From assembly GCF_000718165.1 (NCBI RefSeq), contig NZ_JOEY01000025.1, positions 86,283-150,282 on the forward strand: a stretch of 64,000 nucleotides of DNA, in the 5' to 3' direction. The notes under the pieces are model-generated. The model made no database searches. It was given only the letters and a program-made list of their open reading frames with translations, and was not told where the DNA came from. Below are positions 26,004 to 34,655 of the stretch, in pieces; within the stretch, counting starts at the first letter, position 1; each line of letters opens with the position of its first letter. A program made the translations under genes and the position numbers. The DNA comes from Streptomyces fulvoviolaceus. GTDB lineage: Bacteria > Actinomycetota > Actinomycetes > Streptomycetales > Streptomycetaceae.

Positions 26004-27314
26004 ATGTTCATGCTGGCGATGCGGTCGATACGGCAACGGCCCGGACGGTTCCTCGCGACACTGCTGGCCGCCTTCCTGGGCGCGGCGATCATCATGACGT
26101 TCAACTCGCTGTACGACACGGCGGGGCAGTCCGGCGTCGACTCGGCGAGCGCGGACACACTGACTACCTCGGCGAGTGTCGTCGGGGGCTACGGCACCCT
26201 CCTGGTGTTCTTCGCCGTCGCCTCGACGCTGACGGTCAACGTCCGTCAGCGGGCTGCCGAGTTGGAGCTGCTGCGCTGCTCGGGGGCGACTCCGGCGCAG
26301 ATCAAGCGGATGGTGGTGGGTGAGGCCGTGGCCGTCGCCCTGGTGGGTGCGGTGCTGGCGATCGGTCCGGCGATGCTCGGCGGGCAGGCGCTGCTGGACG
26401 TGTTCCAGGACAGCGGGCAGGTCGCGGAGTCCGTCGACCACTCCTTCGGTCCGGTCGCGCTGATGTCGGGTGTCGACATCACGCTCGTCGCGGCGGCGGG
26501 CGCGGCCTTCCTCGCCGTACGGCGGGCGACGCGGGGACACCAACAGCGGGGCAGGGCACGGAAGTTCCTCGCCTACGGCGCTCTGGTCATCGGTGCCGTG
26601 GCCGTCACCTCCACCTTCGCCTTCTCGGCGACGGACGAGGCCCTGATGGCGACGCCGGCGTACGGGGCGATCCTGCTGTCGGTGGGATTCGCGCTGCTGG
26701 CGCCACGGCTGCTGAAGGGCGTGCTGGACCGGCTTCCGCTGACCGGCGCGAGCGGCTGGCTGGCCGTGCGCAACCTGCGCCGCCGGGCGGACCACCTCTC
26801 CGGGATCCTGATGTCGCTGATCCTGTTCACGGCGGTGTCCCTGGCCACGCTGTACATGCAAGGCGTGGAAAGTGACGCCGTGAAGGCCTCGGGTGCGGTC
26901 AAGTCGGTCGACGCGAAGAACCTGGAGACGCTGAACTTCACGGTCGTCGGCATCATCGTGGTGTTCGTCTGCGTCATGCTGGTCAACTCGCTGTACGCGG
27001 CGACGACCTACCGCCGCCGGGAGCTCGGGCAGCAGCGCCTCGCGGGGGCGACTCCGGGGCAGGTGCTCGCCACGGTGGGCGCCGAGGGACTGGTCCTCAC
27101 GGTCGTCGGTCTCTTCTTCGGCACGGTGGCGGCGCTGGCCGGGATCATCCCGTTCACCGTCGTCCGGACCAACTCGGTACTGCCGCACCAGGGGTTGGGT
27201 ATCTGGCTGGCGGTCGTCTCGATCGCGGCGGCGGCGACGCTGGGGACGAGCCTGGCCACGGCACGGCGGGTGCTGCGTACTCCGGCGACGGACGCGGTGG
27301 CACTGGCCGCCTGA
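26004..27314 (+). CDS. FtsX-like ABC transporter permease
   Basis: A 436-residue permease with two FtsX domains fused in one chain. Each has a cluster of hydrophobic helices (about residues 15-35, 62-85, 110-130 and 155-175, then 190-215, 225-250 and the C-terminal group at 310-335, 365-390 and 400-425). The cytoplasmic loops RQRAAELELLRCSGATPAQIKR and YRRRELGQQRLAGATPGQVLA are the duplicated coupling motifs. It lacks the large extracytoplasmic domain of MacB. A 20-base-pair terminator hairpin follows the stop at once. Confidence 0.92.
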   Translation: MFMLAMRSIRQRPGRFLATLLAAFLGAAIIMTFNSLYDTAGQSGVDSASADTLTTSASVVGGYGTLLVFFAVASTLTVNVRQRAAELELLRCSGATPAQIKRMVVGEAVAVALVGAVLAIGPAMLGGQALLDVFQDSGQVAESVDHSFGPVALMSGVDITLVAAAGAAFLAVRRATRGHQQRGRARKFLAYGALVIGAVAVTSTFAFSATDEALMATPAYGAILLSVGFALLAPRLLKGVLDRLPLTGASGWLAVRNLRRRADHLSGILMSLILFTAVSLATLYMQGVESDAVKASGAVKSVDAKNLETLNFTVVGIIVVFVCVMLVNSLYAATTYRRRELGQQRLAGATPGQVLATVGAEGLVLTVVGLFFGTVAALAGIIPFTVVRTNSVLPHQGLGIWLAVVSIAAAATLGTSLATARRVLRTPATDAVALAA

Positions 27315-27315
27315 A

Positions 27316-27359
27316 CACGGCGAAGGGGCGGCCGCTTCCGCGGCCGCCCCTTCGCCGTG
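27316..27359 (+). terminator. strong terminator after the ABC exporter operon
   Basis: Two perfect 20-base arms (27316-27335 and 27340-27359) enclose a TTCC loop. The stem starts two bases after the permease stop. It could act in both directions. Confidence 0.9.
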
Positions 27360-27683
27360 CGTTCCCGTCGGCCGTCGGACCACGGCGATGAATCCGCCGA
27401 AGGGCGCGGTGTCGACCGTGACCCTGGTGCCGCGCGGGCTCGTCAGGCGCAGGGTCGCGTCGGTGGCCGAGGTGTCGGCGAACAGCTTCATGCCCGCCGG
27501 GGAAGTGATGCCCAGATCGCGCAGGTCGAACGTCAGCCGCTGGGCCTGGCCGGTCGGAGGGGTGTAGTCCGGCGTCGATGTGTCGGGGTGGCGGTGCCCG
27601 ACCGACGCTGTCCGTGCGGGGTGACGTGGCGGTGTCCCCCAACCGAAGAGTCATTGAAGGTTCACGGACCGGGCAGGCCGAAC
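27360..27683 (-). other. gene-poor stretch with a coding-like fragment on the minus strand
   Basis: Between the terminator and the TetR gene no complete gene is convincing. One minus-strand frame from about 27575 to 27360 reads like the end of a real protein: an Arg-Leu-Thr-Phe-Asp-Leu-Arg strand, then GMKLFADTSATDATLRLTSP and APFGGFIAVVRR. It has no clear start with a ribosome binding site and no stop before the permease's antisense. I take it as a possible gene remnant of unknown family. Confidence 0.35.
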
Positions 27684-28250
27684 CTAGGCCACGCCCGCCG
27701 CGTCCAGGAGCGCCGTCACCGTCGTCGTGGCCAGCCCGTCGAGAGTCTCCACCCGGGCGCCGGCGCGGGCGCTCGCACCGTCGAAGACCAGCATCAACTG
27801 GCGGGCGAGGAAGTCGGGCTCGCGCGCACCGCCGAGCTCGGCCTGGACACGGAACGCCTCCTGGAGGCGTTTCTTGGCCTCGCGGGCGACCGCACTCGCC
27901 GGGTGTTCGGGGTCCTTCAGCTCGACGAGCGCGGCGAGGTAGGGGCACCCCCGGCACTCGGGCTCGGCCGACAGCTTCTCCAGCCGCTCGAAGACGTACA
28001 GGATCCGTTCCCGCGGGGTGCCTACGTCCTCGCCCGGGGTGAGCAGTGCCGCGTACCCGGGGGCGCGGCGCTCGAGGCTCGCCGCGAGCACCTCGTCCTT
28101 GCTCGCGAAGAGCTGGTACATCGACCGCTTCGAGACACCGGCCGTCCGGCACAGCGCCTCGACGCCGATGGAGACGCCGTCGCGGTAGAAGAGCTCGGCC
28201 GCCGCGTCGAGGAGCCGGTCCCTCGTGGACGCCTTGTCTGTCGTGGCCAT
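27684..28250 (-). CDS. TetR/AcrR-family regulator
   Basis: A 188-residue TetR-type repressor. The N-terminal helix-turn-helix (about residues 8-52) reads TRDRLLDAAAELFYRDG, then GVEALCRTAGVSKRSMYQLFASKDEV. The C-terminal ligand domain contains a Cys pair CRGCPYLAALVEL, like regulators of the TetR_C_33/LmrA-YxaF-like group. A palindrome AAACCGATCGGTCT lies 34 bases upstream of the start, and two perfect copies of the same site lie before the SDR gene at 31.3 kb. This points to autoregulation and control of the SDR. The ligand is unknown. Confidence 0.92.
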   Translation of the reverse strand: MATTDKASTRDRLLDAAAELFYRDGVSIGVEALCRTAGVSKRSMYQLFASKDEVLAASLERRAPGYAALLTPGEDVGTPRERILYVFERLEKLSAEPECRGCPYLAALVELKDPEHPASAVAREAKKRLQEAFRVQAELGGAREPDFLARQLMLVFDGASARAGARVETLDGLATTTVTALLDAAGVA

Positions 28251-28283
28251 ACGGCGAGGTTACCTCCGCAGGCGGGAGCACAG

Positions 28284-28297
28284 AAACCGATCGGTCT
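28284..28297. promoter_or_regulatory. TetR operator copy 1 (upstream of tetR gene)
   Basis: AAACCGATCGGTCT, one base off the perfect palindrome AAACCGATCGGTTT found twice at 31.3 kb. Flanking bases also agree (AG before, ACC after, as in 31321-31339). Confidence 0.8.
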
Positions 28298-28396
28298 ACC
28301 CATGCGGACCAGGTACCCAATCCGCGTGACAGAGTGGGTGAACAAGCGCTTAGATAGTTGTCCGACCTGGTTCGCGCCGTGCGCTGGAGGCCCCCG

Positions 28397-29257
28397 TTGC
28401 TGTTCACATCCGTCGACGACGTCTCCGCGCGTCTCGCCGCGACCGGCTACCTCGCCTCGCCCGCAGTCGCCACGACCGTGTTCCTCGCCGACCGCCTCGG
28501 CAAGCCGCTCCTCGTGGAGGGCCCCGCCGGGGTCGGCAAGACGGAGCTCGCCAAGGCGGTGGCCGAGGTCGCGGGGGCCCGGCTGGTGCGACTGCAGTGC
28601 TACGAGGGCGTCGACGAGGCCCGGGCGCTGTACGAGTGGAACCACGCCAAGCAGCTCCTGCGCATCAGTGCCGGCCGGGACGAGAGCTGGGACGAGGCGC
28701 GCACGGACATCTTCAGCGAGGAGTTCCTGCTCCCCCGCCCCCTGCTGACCGCGATCCGCGGGGACGACCCCAAGGTGCTGCTGATCGACGAGACCGACAA
28801 GGCGGACGTCGAGGTCGAGGGCCTGCTTCTGGAGGTGCTCAGCGACTTCCAGGTCACGGTCCCGGAGCTGGGCACGATCACCGCGTCCCGCCGCCCCTTC
28901 GTGGTCCTCACCTCGAACGCCAGCCGCGAGCTGTCCGAGGCCCTGCGCCGCCGCTGCCTCTTCCTGCACATCGGCTTCCCCGACGAGCAGTTGGAGCGCC
29001 GGATCGTACGGCTGAAGGTGCCGGGCCTGGACGCGGCGCTGGCCGAGTCCGTGGTGCGGGTCGTCGGCGCTTTGCGGGCCATGGACCTGCGCAAGGTGCC
29101 GTCGGTCGCGGAGACCATCGACTGGGCGCGCACGCTCCTCGCGCTCGGCGCGGACACCCTCGACGAGTCTGTCGTACGCGACACCCTGGGCGTGCTCCTC
29201 AAGCACCAGGACGACGTCCTGAAGGCGGAGGCCAAGCTGGACCTGGACGCCCTGTGA
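28397..29257 (+). CDS. MoxR-type AAA+ ATPase
   Basis: A 286-residue AAA+ ATPase of the MoxR/CoxD group, which uses ATP to remodel or activate partner proteins, often together with a VWA-domain protein. Walker A is GPAGVGKTE, Walker B is VLLIDETDK, and sensor 1 lies in FVVLTSNASREL, with the arginine-finger region LRRRCLFLHI. The TTG at 28397 is preferred because GGAGG lies 6 bases upstream; open frame continues to a TTG at 28358. It overlaps the VWA gene by 4 bases. No metalloenzyme gene is adjacent, so its client is unknown. Confidence 0.92.
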   Translation: MLFTSVDDVSARLAATGYLASPAVATTVFLADRLGKPLLVEGPAGVGKTELAKAVAEVAGARLVRLQCYEGVDEARALYEWNHAKQLLRISAGRDESWDEARTDIFSEEFLLPRPLLTAIRGDDPKVLLIDETDKADVEVEGLLLEVLSDFQVTVPELGTITASRRPFVVLTSNASRELSEALRRRCLFLHIGFPDEQLERRIVRLKVPGLDAALAESVVRVVGALRAMDLRKVPSVAETIDWARTLLALGADTLDESVVRDTLGVLLKHQDDVLKAEAKLDLDAL

Positions 29258-30600
29258 GCGTCCCCGAGCGGCTCACGTCTCTCGTCGGTGCGCTGCGCTC
29301 CCACGGGATCCGCATCGGCACCGGCGAGACCGTGGACGCCGCGCAGGCCGTCCAGGCGCTGGGGCTCGCGGACCGCGAACTGCTGCGCGAGGGACTGGCC
29401 GCGACGCTCCTGCACGGCACGTCCCAACGGCCGGTGTTCGACCCGGTCTTCGACCTGTACTTCCCGCGGGGCGTCGGCGCGCCCGACGGCGAGCCCGCGG
29501 ACCGGGACGACCTGCGCGACCGGCTCGCGGCCGCCCTCGCCGCGAACGACGAGGCGATGATGGCCCGGCTGGCGGTCGAGGCGGTCGACGGTTTCGGCGG
29601 ATACGGCTCGTCGCCGGCCTCGGACGGCTGGTCGTCGCACCAGACACTCGACCGGCTCCGACCGCAGACCCTTCTCGCCCGGATCCGCGACACCATCCGT
29701 GCCCAGGGCGGGAGTTCGGGCTTCACCGACCGGCTGCTGGAGGACGAGATCCGGCGGCGCATCGAGGCGTTCCGCGCACTGGTGGCGGCGGAGGCCCGGC
29801 GGCGGGTCGCCGAGCGGCGCGGCACCGACGAGATCGCCCGGCGGGCGGTGGCCCCGACCCCCGACCGGGTCGACTTCCTGTTCGCCGGGAAGGCCCAACT
29901 GGCCGAACTGCGCAGGACGGTGCAGCCGCTGGCCCGCAAACTCGCCACCCGCCTCGCGGCCCGCCGCCGCCGTGCCACGCGCGGCAGCATCGATCTACGG
30001 CGGACCGTGCGCGGGTCGCTGTCCACGGGCGGGGTGCCGATGCGGCCCGTGCTGCGCCGGCGTCGGCCCGCCCGTCCCGAACTGGTGCTGCTGTGCGACG
30101 TGTCGGGCTCGGTGTCCGGCTTCTCGGACTTCACGATGCTGCTGGTGCAGGCGCTGCACGACCAGTTCAGCAAGGTGCGGGTGTTCGCCTTCGTCAACCG
30201 GATCGACGAGGTGACCGGGCTGCTCGTGCACGGCACGGCGGATCCGGAAGGACTCGGCGCCCGCATCCGGGCCGAGGCGACGCTCACCGGCTGGCACGGC
30301 AGCAGCGACTACGGCGTCGCGCTGGGCGAGTTCGCGGAGCGGTACGGGGAGGCGATCGGCCCGCGCTCCACCGTGTTCGTGCTCGGTGACGCCCGCACCA
30401 ACATGAGCGACCCGAACCTGGCTGCCGTACGGCAGATCACCGAACGGGCCCGCCGCGTCTACTGGTTGAACCCGGAGGGCCGCTCCCAGTGGGGCACCGG
30501 GGACTCCGCCGCGCCCGCCTACGCCGAGCTGGTCGAGATGCACGAGTGCCGCACGGCACGGCAGCTCAGCGCCCTGGTCGGACGACTGCTGCCGATCTGA
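29254..30600 (+). CDS. VWA-domain CoxE-like protein
   Basis: A 448-residue CoxE/YehP-like protein. The N-terminal 270 residues are helical and charged, including a strongly basic segment (KLATRLAARRRRATRG). The C-terminal VWA domain (about residues 275-448) carries the metal-ion site D-x-S-x-S in LLCDVSGSVSGFSDF and GHGSSDYG-like and VLGDARTN loops. Such proteins work as a pair with MoxR ATPases in cofactor insertion or complex assembly, for example in CO dehydrogenase maturation. The GTG at 29254 overlaps the ATPase stop. The pair stands alone between tetR and the SDR gene. Confidence 0.92.
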   Translation: MSVPERLTSLVGALRSHGIRIGTGETVDAAQAVQALGLADRELLREGLAATLLHGTSQRPVFDPVFDLYFPRGVGAPDGEPADRDDLRDRLAAALAANDEAMMARLAVEAVDGFGGYGSSPASDGWSSHQTLDRLRPQTLLARIRDTIRAQGGSSGFTDRLLEDEIRRRIEAFRALVAAEARRRVAERRGTDEIARRAVAPTPDRVDFLFAGKAQLAELRRTVQPLARKLATRLAARRRRATRGSIDLRRTVRGSLSTGGVPMRPVLRRRRPARPELVLLCDVSGSVSGFSDFTMLLVQALHDQFSKVRVFAFVNRIDEVTGLLVHGTADPEGLGARIRAEATLTGWHGSSDYGVALGEFAERYGEAIGPRSTVFVLGDARTNMSDPNLAAVRQITERARRVYWLNPEGRSQWGTGDSAAPAYAELVEMHECRTARQLSALVGRLLPI

Positions 30601-31302
30601 TCACGCGGCCAACTGCGGGTAGAGCACGGCGAGATCGGCGGCCAGCCCCGCCTTCACCTGTCGAGTGAGGTCGTCGGCGAGCACCTCGAAGGCGCCGGAC
30701 TCGATGCCGTCGAGCGCCTGGGCCGCCACGCTCTCGGGCGTGACCTTCGGCGCGTCGATCTTCGCGGTCATGTCCGTGTCGACGTATCCGACATGCAGAC
30801 CGGTGACCTCGATCCCGCGCGGCTTCAGGTCCAGACGCAGGGAGTTGGTCTGTGACCACAGGGCGGCCTTGGAGGCGCTGTAGGAGTTCCCGATGCCGAG
30901 CCACGAGAGCACCGAGTGGACGTTGAGGATGTGTCCGCCGCCGTTGCGCTCGATGACCGGGACGAAGGCGCGGGTGACGAGCAGCGGGCCGTAGAAGTTC
31001 GTCTCGAATTCGCGCCGGACGTCCTCGACGGGTGCGTCCAGGAAGTTCGCGTTCACGGACGTGCCCGCGTTGTTGATCAGCAGGGTGACGTCCTGTGCCT
31101 GCTCGGCGGCCGCCGCGACGGACGCCGGGTCGCTCACCTCCAGGGCCAGCGGCACCGCGTCGGGGTGCGTGACGGTCCGCGGGTCGCGGGCGGTGGCGTA
31201 GACCTTCTTCGCGCCACGCTCGTACAGGGCGCTCACCAGCGCCCGGCCGATGCCGCGACTGCCGCCGGTGACCAGGGCGACGGAGCCTTCGATGGTGGTC
31301 AT
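30601..31302 (-). CDS. SDR-family oxidoreductase
   Basis: A 233-residue classical short-chain dehydrogenase/reductase. The NAD(P)-binding motif TGGSRGIG, the NNAG motif in LLINNAGTS, the catalytic Ser region NVHSVLSWLG and YSASK are all present. Arg in the TARD segment after the second strand suggests NADP preference. It is convergent with the VWA gene (stop codons adjoin at 30600/30601). Two perfect TetR operators lie 21 and 53 bases upstream of its start, so it is probably repressed by the TetR protein at 27.7-28.3 kb. The substrate is unknown. Confidence 0.93.
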   Translation of the reverse strand: MTTIEGSVALVTGGSRGIGRALVSALYERGAKKVYATARDPRTVTHPDAVPLALEVSDPASVAAAAEQAQDVTLLINNAGTSVNANFLDAPVEDVRREFETNFYGPLLVTRAFVPVIERNGGGHILNVHSVLSWLGIGNSYSASKAALWSQTNSLRLDLKPRGIEVTGLHVGYVDTDMTAKIDAPKVTPESVAAQALDGIESGAFEVLADDLTRQVKAGLAADLAVLYPQLAA

Positions 31303-31322
31303 GAACCCTCCGGAACGTCGAG

Positions 31323-31368
31323 AAACCGATCGGTTTACCTACGTCGGACAGAGTAAACCGATCGGTTT
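31323..31368. promoter_or_regulatory. paired TetR operators between SDR and MDR genes
   Basis: Two perfect copies of AAACCGATCGGTTT, at 31323-31336 and 31355-31368, 32 bases apart (three helical turns). The palindrome matches the site before the tetR gene. The pair lies before the SDR and could also affect the divergent oxidoreductase at 31480. Confidence 0.85.
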
Positions 31369-31479
31369 CCGTACGGCAAGCGCGGCGAACGGCGAGCTAA
31401 TCCGGGAGAACTAGGGGTTCGTCCCTGATGTGCGTCCCGCCGCCGCTTCCCTACGCTCCGAGCAACGGAGGGGGACGTC

Positions 31480-32454
31480 ATGAAGGCAGTGGTCCAGGAC
31501 CGCTACGGCTCGGCGGACGTACTGGAGTTCAGGGAGGTCGACCAGCCGGTGCCCGCCGCCGGCGAGGTGCTGGTGCGGGTGCACGCGGCCGCGGTGAACG
31601 CGTACGACTGGCACCTGATGCACGGCGATCCGAAGCTCTTCCGCACGGTGGCCGGACTGCGCAGGCCCAAGGTGCGGATCCGGGGCCGGGACGTCGCCGG
31701 CCGGGTCGAAGCGGTCGGCAGCGGGGTCAAGGGGCTCCACCCGGGCGACGAGGTGTTCGGCGAGGCCGACGGCACGTTCGCCGAGTTCGTGTGCGCCCAG
31801 GACGGCGAGGTGGACCTGAAACCGGCCAACCTCACCTTCGAGCAGGCGGCCGCGATGCCGCTCGCCGCGAACACCGCCCTCATGGGCCTGCGCGACGTGG
31901 CCGGGGTCCGGGCCGGCCAGACCGTGCTGGTGAACGGCGCGTCCGGCGGCGTGGGCACCTTCGCCGTGCAGATCGCGAAGGCGTACGGCGCGGAGGTGAC
32001 CGGTGTCTGCAGCACACGCAACGTGGACCTGGTCCGGTCGCTCGGCGCCGACCACGTCATCGACTACACCCGGGAGGACTTCACCCGTGGGACGCCTCGG
32101 TACGACGTCGTGCTGGACCTCGTGGGCAACCGCTCACTCGGCGAACTCCGACGCGCGCTGACCCCGGCCGGAGCGCTCGTCCTGTCCGGCGGGGGCGTGT
32201 ACGAGGGCGGCAGCGTGCTCGGCCCGATGCGGCTCCTGCTCGGCGCCCGCCTGGTGTCCCCCTTCGTCCGTCAACGGGTGCTCCAACTCCCCGCGAAGGC
32301 GAGCAAGGAGAACCTCTCGGCGCTGCGCGAGCTCGCCGAGTCGGGGAAGGTCACCCCGGTGATCGAGCGCACATACCCGCTGGCCGAGGCGGCCGAGGCG
32401 ATCCGGCATCTGGAGGTGGAGCACGCCCGATCGAAGATCGTCGTCACCGTGTGA
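31480..32454 (+). CDS. NAD(P)-dependent alcohol dehydrogenase/quinone reductase (zinc-free MDR)
   Basis: A 324-residue medium-chain dehydrogenase/reductase of the quinone oxidoreductase-like group. The catalytic GroES domain (residues 1-120) lacks the four-Cys structural zinc site of true alcohol dehydrogenases. The nucleotide-binding domain shows VNGASGGVGTFAVQIAKAYGAEVTGVCS and GADHVIDYTREDF. The start at 31480 follows a GGAGGGGG site. It is divergent from the SDR gene across the twin TetR operators. The substrate cannot be told from sequence. Confidence 0.92.
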   Translation: MKAVVQDRYGSADVLEFREVDQPVPAAGEVLVRVHAAAVNAYDWHLMHGDPKLFRTVAGLRRPKVRIRGRDVAGRVEAVGSGVKGLHPGDEVFGEADGTFAEFVCAQDGEVDLKPANLTFEQAAAMPLAANTALMGLRDVAGVRAGQTVLVNGASGGVGTFAVQIAKAYGAEVTGVCSTRNVDLVRSLGADHVIDYTREDFTRGTPRYDVVLDLVGNRSLGELRRALTPAGALVLSGGGVYEGGSVLGPMRLLLGARLVSPFVRQRVLQLPAKASKENLSALRELAESGKVTPVIERTYPLAEAAEAIRHLEVEHARSKIVVTV

Positions 32455-32493
32455 GACGGGCCGGCACCGCCTGCCGTCTCCGCACCGCGCGCG

Positions 32494-32853
32494 CTACTTC
32501 CCCTTCGCGTAGTCCTGCGCCATGCCTCCCGCGAAGTCGTACACCACGCACTGCTCGTCGCCGACGACCCAGGCGTCGTGCCCGGGCGGCACCACGAAGA
32601 TGTCACCGGGGCCCAGTTCGCCCTCACCGCCGTCGTCCATGACGACGTGCAGGCGACCCTGGACGACATAGCCGTTGTGGTGGACCTCGCAGCTCTTGGT
32701 CCCCGCGATCGGCGCCACGGACTCGGACCAGCGCCAACCGGGCTCGAAGGTGCCCACGGCGAAGTCGAGTCCGGTCATGTGGACCGCTTCCAGGTGGCCC
32801 TTGGGGAAATCACGGCGCTCATCCGGCTTGTCGAGCGTCTTCACCTCAAACAT
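32494..32853 (-). CDS. small cupin-domain protein
   Basis: A 119-residue single-domain cupin. The conserved cupin 1 region is EVHHNGYVVQGRLHVVMDDG with two His residues, and cupin 2 is LGPGDIFVVPPGHDAWVVG with one His, enough for a metal site. A related arrangement is found in dioxygenase-like, isomerase-like and purely binding cupins, so no reaction is assigned. It is convergent with the MDR gene and stands alone on its strand. Confidence 0.85.
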   Translation of the reverse strand: MFEVKTLDKPDERRDFPKGHLEAVHMTGLDFAVGTFEPGWRWSESVAPIAGTKSCEVHHNGYVVQGRLHVVMDDGGEGELGPGDIFVVPPGHDAWVVGDEQCVVYDFAGGMAQDYAKGK

Positions 32854-33001
32854 GTCGGTTCTCCCTTCCGGCCGCGTTCGCCGCGGCCAGGGCCGGTCTC
32901 CGTCTCCCGCCCACCGCGAGCGGCACCGGCGGGGGCCGCGCCCCACCACTCCATCGTCCGCCCGTCCGGCCGGGACGGCCATTCGGGTGAGCCCGGCCAT
33001 G

Positions 33002-33979
33002 TCACTCCCCGCCCGCGCAGAGCCGCGCGAAGCGGTCCGCGTCGACGTTTCCGCCGGAGACGATCACGCCGACACGGCGCGGGAGTCGGCTCACCCGCCC
33101 GCTGAGCAGAGCGGCCAACGGCGTGGCACCGCTGGGCTCGACGACGATCTTCAGTCGCTCGAAGGCGAAGCGCATCGCGTCCCGGATCTCGTCGTCCGAC
33201 ACGAGGACGACCTCGTCGAGGAGCCGCCGGTTCACGGAGAAGGTGAGCTCGCCGGGCGTGTGCAGGGCCTGTCCGTCGGCGATGGTCTTCGGTACCGGGA
33301 TGCCGATGCGCCGCCCCGCCTCCAGGGACCGCTTGGTGTCGTCCCCGGCCTCCGGTTCCACGCCGATCGTGCGGATGTCCGGGTACTGCCCCTTGGCCGC
33401 CGTCGAGCTGCCGGCCATCAGCCCCCCGCCACCGACCGGGGTCAGCAGGGCATCCAACTCCCCCGTTTCTTCGAGGAGTTCGAGTGCCGCGGTGCCCTGC
33501 CCGGCGATCACGTGCGGGTGTTCGTAGGGCGGGATGAGCGCGAGGCCCCGCTCTGCGGCGAGGGCCTCGGCGATGGCCACACGGTCGCCGGTGTAGCGGT
33601 CGTACGTGACGATCTCGGCGCCGTATCCGGCGGTGGCGTCCCGCTTGGAGCGCGGGGCGTCCTCGGGCATGACGATCACGGCGGTGGTGCCGAGTTCCCG
33701 GGCGGCCAGGGCGACGGCCTGAGCGTGGTTCCCGGACGAGTAGGCGGCGATGCCCCGGGCCAGCTGGTCCGGCGTCAGCCGGGAGGCCGCGTTGTAGGCG
33801 CCGCGGAACTTGAAGGCGCCCACGCGCTGGAAGTTCTCGCACTTGAGGAAGACCTCGGCGCCGACCAGCGCGTCGAGGGTGCGCGAGCGCAGCACCGGCG
33901 TGCGGTGCGCGACGCCCTTGAGCCGGGCGGCCGCGTCACGGACGTCGTCCAGGGTGACCGGCGGGGTGGTGGTCGTCAC
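33002..33979 (-). CDS. PLP-dependent threonine/serine dehydratase-like protein
   Basis: A 325-residue fold-type II PLP enzyme similar to threonine ammonia-lyase and serine racemase. The PLP lysine is in the motif FQRVGAFKFRGAYNA, the Ser-Gly-Asn-His loop in YSSGNHAQAVA, and the phosphate-binding Gly loop in VGGGGLMAGSS. It lacks the C-terminal ACT-like regulatory domain, so it is the catabolic, single-domain form. It would deaminate a hydroxy amino acid to an oxo acid. Its GTG overlaps the stop of the YheO-type regulator by 4 bases, with GGAGGG just upstream. Serine, threonine, hydroxyaspartate or a D-amino acid are all possible substrates. Confidence 0.88.
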   Translation of the reverse strand: MTTTTPPVTLDDVRDAAARLKGVAHRTPVLRSRTLDALVGAEVFLKCENFQRVGAFKFRGAYNAASRLTPDQLARGIAAYSSGNHAQAVALAARELGTTAVIVMPEDAPRSKRDATAGYGAEIVTYDRYTGDRVAIAEALAAERGLALIPPYEHPHVIAGQGTAALELLEETGELDALLTPVGGGGLMAGSSTAAKGQYPDIRTIGVEPEAGDDTKRSLEAGRRIGIPVPKTIADGQALHTPGELTFSVNRRLLDEVVLVSDDEIRDAMRFAFERLKIVVEPSGATPLAALLSGRVSRLPRRVGVIVSGGNVDADRFARLCAGGE

Positions 33980-34626
33980 GAGTGCCCTCCAGCGGACTTG
34001 GTTCGGGACTGGGAGAGGTAGCTGTACGCCGACGCCCGGGAGATGCCGAGCCGCCCGGCCACCTGCTCGATCGCCCGGCGCACCGCGAACACGCCCCGCT
34101 CGTCGAGGCTGCGGAACAGGTCCAGGCGCCCGGCGCGGTCGAGTGCGGCCCATGAGCGGTGCCGGTGCTCGTCGAGCATGGCGTCGACCACGGAGTCGAT
34201 GTCGTCGCCGAAGGTGGTGACGGGCGGTTCGGCGGCTGCCGTGCCGCTCCCGGCCAGCGCTCCGAGCAGGGCGTGGACCTGGTTCGCCGCGGTGACGTCG
34301 ACATTGACGCACAGCGCGCCGAACACCGCGCCGGTCGAGTCCCGCAGCACCATCGTGGACGACTTGACCAGCTGCCCGGTGGGCGTGCGGGTGACGTAGT
34401 TCAGCTCGTCGGCCGCCTCGTCGCCCCGGGCGAGCATCCGCATGCCGATCTCGCTCATCGCCCCGCCCACCGAGCGCCCCGTCACCGAGCCGGCGACGGC
34501 AACGACCGACTTCTCCGGGTTCCGGTAGTCGTGGAGCACCACTTCGCAGACCGGGCCGAAGGTCGCCGCGATCCCGTCGACGACCGGGGTCAGCGCGGCG
34601 AGGATCGCATTCCGCTCGGCTTCCAC
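33976..34626 (-). CDS. YheO/DauR-type PAS-HTH transcriptional regulator
   Basis: A 216-residue regulator of the YheO family. The N-terminal PAS-like YheO domain (about residues 5-120) has the opening VVDGIAATFGPVCEVVLHDYRNPE and a DSTGAVFGALCVNVDVT strand. The C-terminal HTH_22 domain ends in GRLGISRASAYSYLSQSR. The family includes DauR, which controls D-arginine catabolism in Pseudomonas. The start is GTG 34626. It is the first gene of a two-gene unit with the dehydratase, and two tandem operator-like sequences lie 30-65 bases upstream, one covering a TATAGT -10 candidate. Autoregulation is likely; the effector is unknown. Confidence 0.9.
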   Translation of the reverse strand: MEAERNAILAALTPVVDGIAATFGPVCEVVLHDYRNPEKSVVAVAGSVTGRSVGGAMSEIGMRMLARGDEAADELNYVTRTPTGQLVKSSTMVLRDSTGAVFGALCVNVDVTAANQVHALLGALAGSGTAAAEPPVTTFGDDIDSVVDAMLDEHRHRSWAALDRAGRLDLFRSLDERGVFAVRRAIEQVAGRLGISRASAYSYLSQSRTKSAGGHS

Positions 34627-34655
34627 CGTGCCCTCACTCTCCTCAGCAGGAGATC

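Noticed and set aside
31411..32060. Minus-strand frame opposite the MDR oxidoreductase
   Set aside because: No motif, and the plus-strand gene is clear with a good ribosome binding site.
33002..33979. PLP dehydratase as hydroxyectoine dehydratase EutB
   Set aside because: It lacks the neighbouring eut genes and is coupled to a YheO-type regulator; the general threonine/serine dehydratase call is safer.
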